Shown: positions 55,540 through 64,000 of the stretch, piece by piece
Position numbering within the stretch: the stretch's first letter is position 1
How the letters are laid out: the number at the start of each line of letters is the position of its first letter
DNA from: Diphasiastrum complanatum
Taxonomy: Eukaryota; Streptophyta; Lycopodiopsida; Lycopodiales; Lycopodiaceae
Assembly (NCBI GenBank): GCA_029204225.1
Contig: CM055112.1
Coordinates: 22,944,578-23,008,577 of the forward strand
Direction of reading: 5' to 3'
DNA length: 64,000 bases
Notes under the pieces: model-generated
What the model was told of the DNA's origin: nothing
Database searches by the model: none
What the model saw: only the letters and a program-made list of their open reading frames with translations
Program-made: the position numbers and the translations under genes

Positions 55540-56097
55540 TGCTAATCTACGTTCATAAAATTAATACAGCATTCAACATAGTCTCAACCAAGGTGCAGAA
55601 TTCAAATGAACAGAAAAATTCAGACATACGAATAACAGCAAACGCAATTGCATTCGAGATCAGACACAACTAGAAAGTCATCTATTTCTTTCTCTGATTT
55701 CTTCAAGCACTGCATGCAAATCCACGCAGTGCGTTGGCGTGGGAGAAACACGGTTCTCTCACGAGTAATCGTCTCACTTTACTAGCGAACAGTTGGATCT
55801 TTATGGATCCTAATCACAGAGCCTGTCTCTTGCACGCAGGCGGACTTGCTATCTGTTTTTCTTTTTTTCGTCTTGATTGCTTACTAGCATCAGACTATTA
55901 CATTACTTCGTTACACTGTATGTGTATTATATTGATCTATATGTCAAGTATAATCCAATAAGTATAGTCGCTCTATGTAAATCTAAGATTAGAGTGATTA
56001 AGCATCTACAACTAATCAGGGAATTACAAGAGTGGCAGATTAGCCACAACCTAGGAAGTATCTGCTGATGTCATGCCATCAGATCAGATTTCTGTAA
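55540..56097. other. no gene recognised
   Basis: Mixed sequence upstream of the Gypsy remnant, on its element strand. No PBS or LTR pair can be shown. Confidence 0.4.
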
Positions 56098-56980
56098 GTG
56101 GCTTGAATCCTAATGATTTCAGGGCTTGATCTTTCTTCTTGTACCATTGTCAAGCTGATTGTTTCAGATCGTAGATGCTTCTATGCATTTTGCATGCATA
56201 GTCAGGAAGTGAATTCGAGACATATCCTGGGGGCTGATCCACGTAGACCTCTTCGTCTAATTCGTCATGCAAGAAGGTTGTCTTCTCGTCCACAATGTGG
56301 ATTCCGAGGTCATAAGCTGCTGCATATGCAAATAATAGACGTAGGGACGAATGTTTGACGACAAGAGAGGGTTTCGGAGTAGTCAATACCATATCTCTGA
56401 GAGAAACCTTTCGCTACCAATCTTGCCTTGTATTTCATGATGTTCCCATCTGGCCCGTATTTGAGCTTGAAGACCCATTTGCATTTGACAGTCTTGCACT
56501 TATGTGGTAGTGGCTCCAAGGTCCATACCTGGTTCTTCCTCATGGACTCCATCTCTTTGTTCATGGCTTGGATCCATCTGTCCTTTTCTAGACTTTCAAT
56601 TGCCTCCTCGAATGTCTGTGGTTCGCCACTGAATCCGCAAAATTCTTTTGATGTGGAAGACGAGCTACCTGGCACATATCTTGCTGGCGCTCTTCATGGT
56701 CTTGTCAACCTTCTGGAAGATCCTCCTGGAACAGCTATGCCTTTGCCTTTGTCTGCTCTACTTGGTCCGGAACCATCTTGGTTTACAAGAACTATGGCAG
56801 CAGGTTGCCTCTCGAATCTTTCTTCGTCATATTTGTTGCTCAAATGGGAGACGACTCAAAAATTTTTGTTTTCGTGTTTGTCCTCTGCTCCCTCTGTCGT
56901 TGGCGGCAGGTCATAGTACCGTCTCTCCAAAACTTCGTAGCTGACAGGATCGTCATTGGCCATTGTCCTGCTCTCATTGA
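56098..56980 (-). pseudogene. Copia RT fragment, same family as 32462-34985
   Basis: The minus reading from 56975 has FNESRTMANDDPVSYEVLER, RYYDLPPTTEGAED, EEFCGFSGEPQTFEEAIES, RWIQAMNKEMESMRKNQVW, CKWVFKLKYGPDGNIMKYKA, GFSQRYGIDYSETLS and, after a one-base shift, VVKHSSLRLLFAYAAAYDLG, IHIVDEKTTFLHDELDEEVY and YDLKQSA, then a stop and QWYKKKDQALKSLGFKPL. It corresponds to 33640-34500. It is cut before the YVDD motif on one side and at the RT linker on the other. Confidence 0.82.
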
Positions 56981-56981
56981 A

Positions 56982-57225
56982 CAAATGGATCTTCAAGGTG
57001 AAGACAAACCAAGATGGATCAATCAATAAGCATAAGAAAATGTTGGTGGCTAAAGGATATGCACAAGAACATGGTATTGACTATGATAGAACCTTTACAC
57101 CCATGGCAAAGATGGTAAGCATTCGAGTCATTATCTCTCTTGCAACCCTTTTTGGTTGGGATCTATGGCAATTGGACATAGCAAGGGAGTGTGTAGCTGA
57201 TATATTCACCAAAGCACTTTGAAAT
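56982..57225 (+). pseudogene. Copia RT-RNase H internal-deletion remnant
   Basis: It begins with KWIFKVKTNQDGSINKHKKM, LVAKGYAQEHGIDYDRTFTP and LATLFGWDLWQLDIA, which is early RT. It then jumps to RECVADIFTKAL, the very end of Copia RNase H. About 400 codons are missing at the join (57177-57190). It is followed by SIEHHLVYF-type terminal sequence, a purine tract and an LTR, so the 3' end of the element is otherwise in order. Confidence 0.8.
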
Positions 57226-57298
57226 GAATGTTTACAAAGCATAGAACATCACTTGGTGTATTTTTAAAGTCTATGCTAAAACTTAATTGAAGAGGAAG

Positions 57299-57812
57299 TG
57301 TGAGAAATTGCTAACTAGTTTGATCTAGTTCATTTGGCAATTTAGGCCAATATGCATTTCATACTTAGAGATAAACTTTATGGTTATTTTTAGTCTAAGT
57401 TCATTTGAATACCAGTTGTAGAAAGTTTGGGAAATGTAAAAGGTCGAGTGTGGGAAGATTCAAATTTGAATAATTTGGAACATTGAATCTCGTCTATTTT
57501 GTGAGTAGGGTTTTCTATTGTTGATAAGATTGGAGAACCACATCCAAATAGGTCAAGGACCTATTATAAATAGTATACAAATACATGAGTTCTCTTTCGG
57601 TTAATATAGCCATTGGTGCACTATAGTGTTGATATCTTGCAATTTTGTGTGTAAAATGCAATTGTATGTTCATTATTGGATCCACACATGTGAAATATAG
57701 TGCCTTACTGTTATTGTATGGCCATAAATTTCATTTGATCGTATATTTGATGTTTGATCAAGATCTTGTTGAGTTTGCATCTTCTATGTGTAGTTGATGT
57801 TAGATTTCTACA
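57299..57812 (+). repeat. Copia 3' LTR
   Basis: It starts TGTGAGAAATTGCTAAC directly after the purine tract TTGAAGAGGAAG and ends TTAGATTTCTACA, giving TG...CA ends and 514 bp. The TATA box TATAAATA lies at 57565-57572. The core CTATTATAAATAGT also occurs (complemented) in the LTR at 60171-60690, suggesting related families. No 5' LTR is found. Confidence 0.65.
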
Positions 57813-57889
57813 TTATCAATGGTGCTAGATGTGTTGTCATTCATAACCAAAGATCAAAGGGACATATTGGATCTAAGTGATATGATATT

Positions 57890-59138
57890 TCTTCACAAAA
57901 TCTTGGTCTTGTAGGCAACATAAAAATGTTAGCACCCTCACTAAAATCTAGTTTGTATCCTCCCAAATCTAGATCCTCTAGCTATCACTTGACCATCTCT
58001 TTTAATTACACATGTGTCAACATCAAATTTGACATCTAAACCATTTTCAAAAAATTGACCAACACTAATGAGATTTTTTTGTTAGATTGGGTAAATAAAA
58101 AACTTCGCTGAGATGCAAAGTTTTTGATGATGCTACACTCAATGGAATACATCCCATTCCTTCAATCCTACACTCAACATTATTTGCTATATATATTGAC
58201 CTCGTAGTACCCTCACAAGGCATGAGACTAGTGAATGAATTTTTAGAACTCGACATATGGGAACTAGCCCCACTATCTATCCACCATAATTCCTCACTCT
58301 TGAAGAGAGAAGTAGAAAAACATGATATCATCAAGGAATCCTCCCTATCACTCTCATTACTCTCACTCTCTTTCTCATTAGTAAGGTTAGCTTGCTGAAT
58401 TGGTTCTTTTTCTTGAAGCAATTTGAGGCATAGTTGCCTTTTTTGCCACAAAAGAAAAACTTGATCTTCTTCTTCTTCTTCCCACTAGATGTTGTTGTTG
58501 TTGTCCTTTTCTCCTCCCCTTTGGCTTGTTCTTTGTGAAAAGTTCTTTGTCCTCTTCACCATCCTTCAATGAAAATTTGTTGATCCTCAATAGCTTGTTC
58601 TCTTGCCTACACTCCTCGACAATAAGTACTCCTTGCAATGCCTCCAAGATTGGGAGCTCCTCTTGGATTGCATAAGTTTGGACAATATTGTCAAATTCAG
58701 CTCTCAATCCATTAAGGATTACTTGCACTAACTCACTTTGATTGGTCTCCTATGCAAGCAAGCTTTCTATGAAGATCTTTCACTCTCATGAGAAAATTTG
58801 AGGTGTTCTCATCACTCTTTTGGTAGCTTTGAAATATTTGATTCCTAAAAGTGAGCAATCTAGATGCAATTTTGGCCTCATAGATGGCTTTGAAAGTGTC
58901 CCAAGCCTCCTTGGCCAAGGTACAAGAACTAATCAACTCTTGATTTGATACATTCATTTTGATGCAATGCAAGGTAATCCTTGCCCTCTTCGCGCTTCTT
59001 GGAGCACTTGTGGCTCCTCCTCAATTCCAAGAACAATATGCATCTTGGAGGACCAAAATCAACTCCATCCTCACCTTCCAAATGGCATAGTTGGAGGTGG
59101 TCACCTTGCTCCAAGAGTAGGGAACTTGAGGTAGCCAT
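57890..59138 (-). pseudogene. Copia gag-protease remnant
   Basis: It starts at 59138 (MATSSS, then a shift). Landmarks are LHCIKMNVSNQELI, AKEAWDTFKAIYEAKIASRL, FRNQIFQSYQKSDENTSNFL, MQVILNGLRAEFDNIVQTYA, a basic Arg/Lys stretch, SFSFVAKKATMPQIAS in place of the zinc knuckle (frame broken), EELWWIDSGASSHMSSSKNS (DSGA intact) and SIYIANNVECRIEGMGCIPL. The reading ends near 57890 (IKRDGQVIARGSRFG) at the start of the pre-integrase part. It is related in gag to element A but clearly another family. Confidence 0.82.
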
Positions 59139-60170
59139 CTTATCTTTAGAAATTGATTTGTAATGGATCTAAACACAAGAAAAAATGTTGCTTCTCTCTC
59201 AAAAATGGATCTGATAAGGATTTCAATCCAACTCCGAATTGAGATCTTTCAACCTCTATGTGAGATCAATCTCACAAGCAATGTCAATCTCCTTCAATCT
59301 AGATCTTACTTCTTTCCAAAGATGAAGTACACCAAGATTTTGAGCCAACTCTCTCCACGAGCTTCAAAGCACTTGAAAAGAACTCAAAGACTCCACAAAA
59401 AACTCAAATACACTTGATTTGTATGATACTATGTGACTATGGCATCAAAATCACATCTAGATCTATCCTAGACTAGATTGACAACCAAAATCATGAGTAA
59501 TTTGATGATGAAAGCTATATATGAGCCTACCTTGGCATGTCCAACTAGGTTGGGCGCCGCCCTATCCACCTCACTTTGAATGCCAATAAATTTCTCCAGA
59601 CACATCCATTATAAACCGTATTTTGGTCCAATCACTTATTTACAAGTCTACAAGGGGTGCATTTGGCACATAACCCCCACAACTCAAGATAGATAAATTT
59701 TACAATTTTCATAGTATGAGCAAACTTATACTAGTTCTCAAGTTAGATGAATCATAAGTAATAAAGGGACAAAATTTGGAAAGATTAAGTATTACACTCA
59801 TGAAGGGAGCATTGAGCAATGCAACAAACTCAAGGGACGTCAACTTCAGTGTGCACTCAGAAAACACAATAAAAAAATGGCATATGGTGGGTAGCAAGTT
59901 TTCAGGTAGGAAAAACTATTATTCAAATACATTTCTATTGGTAATATTAATTGTTTTACATGTATAAGAACTTATGATTCCATATCTTGGACAGGCTCTA
60001 AAGGAAGACCACGATGTTCTTTCTTGTTTTTTAGCAGAACAAGTTATCCAAATATCATACAAGATCATATGAATGGTGCACCACTCAATGTTCCTAAAAG
60101 AGGTGATTTTTTCATGGAATAGAATTTAATTGGAGTCTTGAAGGCATTGAAATGTATGTTCAATGTATCT
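59139..60170. other. decayed Copia leader or LTR sequence, no gene
   Basis: On the minus strand, next to the gag start, the sequence is likely leader. ATGATACTATGTGA near 59421 could be a decayed complement of a primer site next to an LTR edge, but several bases differ. The rest is unassigned. Confidence 0.35.
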
Positions 60171-60697
60171 TGTGAAAATTCAGAGATCAAAACACATATA
60201 GTTCATCAATGATCTTTAGCCAAGTTTCATCACACATCTAGAATCATCAACAACATAGAACTCACTACTTTATGTATGCTCAGAATTTAGAAATGCATCA
60301 AGATCTAATCATAACGACTTATATCTGACTTAATATTCTCCTTGTCCATACAGTAGCAGTACATTGTAGTACAGTACTCCACAAGTGTGAAAGCTAGATC
60401 AACAAAAAAATCAACATTCTACGCATAGAAACTCAAGATATCATGAGAAATTCACAAGAGATGGACATAGAATAAACAAAGATGAATTCTCCACATCAAA
60501 AGAGAATACAATGATTTTTTCTCCATGCAGGTACAACTATTTATAATAGCCACAATGTCATTAGCCCACATTCCCTAAGTATGCCCTAAAATGGCAACTT
60601 CTATGTACTTAACCAAACACCTAGAAATACTAGTCCAAATGCAATGTACCAAAATTAGCCAATTAGAATGGGTCCAAACTCGACCTCATCCACTTAT

Positions 60698-61165
60698 CTA
60701 CTTGACAAGAATAGTTAGTTTTAGCATAGATCTGGATAGTACATGTCCAAGTGATGTTCTATGATTCATAAACAAGTCTTTTCCCAATGCTTTGGTGAAG
60801 ATATCAGCCACATATTCCCTTGAAAAAACATGTTGAAGCTCCACTTCCTTTGCCATGACTTGTTCTCTCACAAAATGATATGCCACCTCAATGTGCTTGC
60901 TCCTTGCAAGAAAGAGTTAAGCTTAGCATACCAACTCCTTGGTGCTTGCTTAAGACCATACAAACTCTTTTGTAGAAAACAAACATGATCTGTCTTGACA
61001 TGTGAAATGTAGCCCTCGGGTTGCTCCATAAACACCTCCTCCTCAAGCTCTCCATTCAAGAATGAATTTGTAATGTCCAATTGTCATGGACCCCATCCAA
61101 AAAGTGCTGCAAGAGATATGATGAATCAAATTCTTACCATCTTTGCCACGGGTAATACTCTTCAT
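60698..61165 (-). pseudogene. Copia RT fragment fused to RNase H end
   Basis: The reading shows PVAKMVRI, LAALFGWGP, QLDITNSFLNGELEEEVFME, QPEGYISHVKTDHVCF and SLYGLKQAPRSWYAKLNSFL, then jumps near 60905 to HIEVAYHFVREQVMAKEVEL and SREYVADIFTKALGKDLF. The RT catalytic YVDD box and most of RNase H are lost at this join. A second join near 61155 attaches RT directly to the protease, so integrase and the first part of RT are also missing. Confidence 0.82.
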
Positions 61166-62107
61166 GATATGTCATATGTGATGTAGCTCCACTATCAATC
61201 CACCAATGATCAATGTCTCCATGATTAGCCAATAAAAAGATGACATAACAAAAGCATCATTTACGATTTGTTCATCAATACCATCTTCATCAATAGTTAG
61301 GTTGGTTTGCTTCTCACCTTGATTTCTCTTCCTTTTGAAGCAATTACTAGCAAAATTCCCTTTGACTCCACAATAGAAGCATTTTAACTTTGACCTATCT
61401 TTCTTCTTACCAACAAAAGTAAAAGGCTCACCTTGATCTTGACCCTTTGACCTCTTGCCTTTGCCTTTGCCCTTAAATTTTCCTTTGATGAGCATGGCCT
61501 CTTCTCCATCAACTTCTCATGTTGTTGTAGAACCACCTCTTGCTTGAAGCCTAAACTCGTCATTCACCAAAATCTCTTGAAAATTCACAATACTTGGCAA
61601 AGTCTTTTGGATAGAAAACCTTTGAACAAGAATAGCATGATCATCCAACAAGCCATTAAGAACAACTTGAACAAGCTCTATCTCCTTAATACCTTCATCA
61701 ATACATGGTAGATCATCATTGAATGCTTTAACCCTCAAAGCAAAAGCATGAGCACTTTCATCCTTCTTTTGCATACTAGAAAAGATTTGTCTTCTTAGGG
61801 TTAGTACCCTAGGTATATACTTGGACTTGTAAAGCTTTTTCAAAGCCTCTCAAGCCTCACTTGATGAAGTGCACTTAGCAACTTCCTTGAGAAGTTCATA
61901 AGTCACATTCATCTTGATGATGTGTAGAGCTTTCTTAGTTTTCTTGTCATACCTCAATTGATCTTGAGGTGCCAAAGTTCTCTCCTCCACACCTACAACA
62001 ATATCCATCAACTCATTAATCTCCAATAAGGACTACATCCTTACCTTCTAAGTAGAATAGTTAAGCCTATCATTGCCTTCCAACATGAAGCCACTTGAGA
62101 TTGCCAT
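61166..62107 (-). pseudogene. Copia gag and protease start of the deleted element
   Basis: Gag starts at 62107 (MAISSGFMLEGNDRLNYST, a TAG in place of Trp, KVRM). It continues LYKSKYIPRVLTLRRQIF, KDESAHAFALRVKAFNDDLP and VVLNGLLDDHAILVQRFSI. The knuckle reads CFYCGVKGNFASNC, with the zinc-binding His replaced by Asn. The protease site WWIDSGATSHMTYHEEYY is intact up to the deletion join. Frameshifts occur near 61500 and 61240. Confidence 0.82.
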
Positions 62108-62694
62108 GTTGCAATGATTTGATCTTCTTTGAACCTATTCCAAAGCACTTAGCACTCTCTTGAGAATCAACAAATGAAACTCAAGAAGAAATCACAAAGA
62201 TTTGGAAACATTCTAGTCTCTCCTTTTCTCTCTTTCTAGCAAATCTTAGCACTGTAATCTTGATTTCTTGATCACAATAGATCTAAACACAAAATGATGA
62301 ACCTTTGCCATCACCTAAGATTCAAACACACTCTTGAAAATCCAACAACCTAAAAATCAAGAGATTTTAACAAATTTAGGGTTTCACCAAAAATGCAAAA
62401 TATTGAATCAAGCAAAATCTACATGCAAAAGCTAGAATCTTGATATATCATCTATTAGAATGTATTATCCTCTACCATGAGAAATTTTAATCTCCACATT
62501 CCAACAAGTGGTTTCAACAATCGGCCATATACAAGTGATTTGATCTAAAATTACTTTTAGATCACAAAGATCCAATCTCTATAGTTGAAAATGCTTGATT
62601 TGAGTTAGCGACACCTCCAAATCCTCATAGAATTTATGGTGCTCTCAAATCCACCTCTATTTTTGGTAAGAACACAAACTTTGGCCTGCAACTT

Positions 62695-62706
62695 GCTCCG
62701 ATACCA
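62695..62706 (-). promoter_or_regulatory. primer binding site of the deleted Copia element
   Basis: On the minus strand TGGTATCGGAGC directly follows the partial 5' LTR. It differs by one transition from the initiator tRNA-Met site TGGTATCAGAGC. Confidence 0.85.
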
Positions 62707-62833
62707 TGTGAAAAATCAAAGATCAAAACAAATTTAGTTTATCAATGATCTTTAGCCAAGTTTGATCACGCATCTAGAATCATCAACAACATAGATTACT
62801 ACTTTGTGCATGCTAGAATTTAGAAATGCATCC

Positions 62834-64000
62834 GAAGAAACATTGAGTTTCTATTTTAAAGCCTTAGTATTTTTCCTTGTATTTTTAGACTACTGCATAT
62901 TTTTTGACTAGTTTTCACACAGTTCGCATTTTTCACATTTTTGCTAAAAAGGCGACAATAGGTCTAAAATGACCCAGGACTTTGTTTTAGCCAACCTTCG
63001 GCTTTTTCGCGACATACTCAGAGGGCCTACAATTCGGGTCAGGCCGACACTTCCGAGTATCAATGAACAAGCCATGGCGAGGACGAACTATTAGACCTCA
63101 ACTACTCGGACGTGAAGTTTTCAAACTACCACGTTCCACTCCGCCATGCAACGTTAACATAAACGTACTTAAACAGATGTTTAGCTTAAACGTAGCTAGC
63201 CAATCTTGTAATCTAATCCAGCAGCATGATACATGTCTTGGATCAAAGACAAACAAAGATACACTGATAGAGAAAAGTTCTGAATGCAACACTCAGTGAG
63301 GCACGTATCAAGGAAGAAAGATAGTTCTAGCAGTAGCTAGTTTCGTGTGTGAGAAGTGAACACCCCTCTCAGGTCGACGCGCTAATCTAGGAAACATACA
63401 ACGCTCAGGAAAGAATTTCTATGTACACTCGATTTTGATAATATAGATGTGTACATCTCTTATGCTCAGTGTGTAATCTATGAATGTTGTGATGCTTGTT
63501 CAATTTTATTTCCGCTGTGAATGTTGTGATGCTTTTTCAATGTTATGAACAATGTTTAACGATTGTTAGGAACATTGGATTTAAAAATGAGAATCAGACA
63601 CTTGAGTATGGAAATCAACATCAGGCCCAACCAAAATGGGGAATTGTGAATTTACAGCACTAAAATCCAATATTACGACAATTATTAGCAAAGGGGCCGA
63701 CAATGGAAAAATTAAAGTTGAGGCCAAAACCTCCCCTCCACCTTAGCAAACAAAAAGTTTTGATAAAATTGGGAGATTCGTTGAGAACTTCACCCTTCCT
63801 TAAGTGGCAACCAATGGTTGGTTAAGTAATGTCATTAGTAAGCAGTGATGGCCAATGTAGGCCTTCATAGTCCTCCGCCTCTTAAGCACATGGGCTAGTA
63901 CGGAATGTGTCACTTGATCAATGGATGACATCATGGGCCATAAATAGCAAAAATCACTTTTTTGTAAAGTGTTAAAAGAGTACATACTACAAGATTTATC
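62834..64000. other. no gene recognised
   Basis: Unassigned. A short plus frame at 63063-63299 and its minus shadow match no family. A TTGTGATGCTT(T/G)TTCAAT word is repeated near 63487 and 63525. No LTR ends are seen. Confidence 0.45.

Larger units (their letters stand above)
60171..62833 (-). mobile_element. internally deleted Copia element with LTR remnants
   Basis: The 3' LTR begins (plus) at 60171, TGTGAAAATTCAGAG, and runs to about 60690. The pol remnant is 60698-61165, gag 61166-62107, PBS 62695-62706 and a partial 5' LTR 62707-62833. The first 125 bp of both LTRs match closely (shared ATCAATGATCTTTAGCCAAG and CATCTAGAATCATCAACAAC). The minus TATA is TATTATAAATAG at 60537-60549. The element is far shorter than an intact Copia because most of pol is missing. 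Confidence 0.8.

Noticed and set aside
63063-63299. 78-codon frame near the right end
   Set aside because: Short, with no homologue known to me; an open minus frame overlaps it almost fully.

Overview
The window looks like intergenic DNA from a large, repeat-rich seed-plant nuclear genome. A gymnosperm (conifer-type) genome is the best guess, but this is inferred from the repeat content and was not checked by any search. I found no intact host gene, tRNA, rRNA or CRISPR array. Almost everything recognisable is LTR-retrotransposon sequence in different stages of decay. Many in-frame stops are single C-to-T or G-to-A changes of Gln, Arg or Trp codons, as expected for long-term decay of methylated cytosine.

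Layout. 1-2.5 kb: tandem and short-motif repeats and a scrap of Ty3/Gypsy. 2.5-6.8 kb (minus): a decayed element, called X here, that encodes a large gag-like protein I do not recognise (domain A, Pro-rich part, coiled coil, domain B). 6.8-18.2 kb (minus): two Ty1/Copia elements of one family. Element A (7060-13217) is nearly intact, with two LTRs, PBS, PPT and one gag-pol frame broken by a single stop. It sits inside the 3' LTR of the older element B. 18.2-24.4 kb: a mosaic of Copia and Gypsy pieces and further copies of X domains A and B. 24.4-29.6 kb: word-repeat DNA, LTR-like sequence with promoter signals, another 5' end of X and a 79-bp minisatellite. 29.67-30.02 kb: an intronless, frame-broken histone H3 relative with centromeric-H3-like residues. 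30.3-30.75 kb: a short Ser-Pro-Ser-Lys repeat ORF. 32.5-35 kb: a Copia pol remnant (minus). 35-41 kb: mostly unassigned, with a roughly 180-bp degenerate tandem repeat at 38.2-39.0 kb.

41-44.6 kb (plus): a Copia element with gag-pol remnants and damaged catalytic motifs, followed by a second Copia RT fragment. 44.6-47.5 kb: microsatellites, an 18-bp minisatellite, palindromes and a TGACTCGCC cluster. 47.9-51.7 kb (plus): a Ty3/Gypsy element with two zinc knuckles, protease, RT and RNase H. It runs directly into a long coiled-coil ORF (51.7-52.6 kb) and a tandemly duplicated protein module (52.8-53.9 kb) instead of an integrase. 53.9-55.5 kb (minus): a Gypsy remnant with protease and integrase but no RT. 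56-62.8 kb: four more Copia remnants, two of which are internal-deletion derivatives that kept LTR or priming signals.

The most notable points are: (1) element A lies in element B's LTR with no target-site duplication but with a 57-bp inverted filler copied from the leader; (2) element X is a multi-domain ORF family present in several copies; (3) a probable CENH3-like retropseudogene; (4) a long coiled-coil frame interrupted nine times, each time by TAG or TAA. Comparisons here are by-eye readings of the sequence; no alignment or database search was run.
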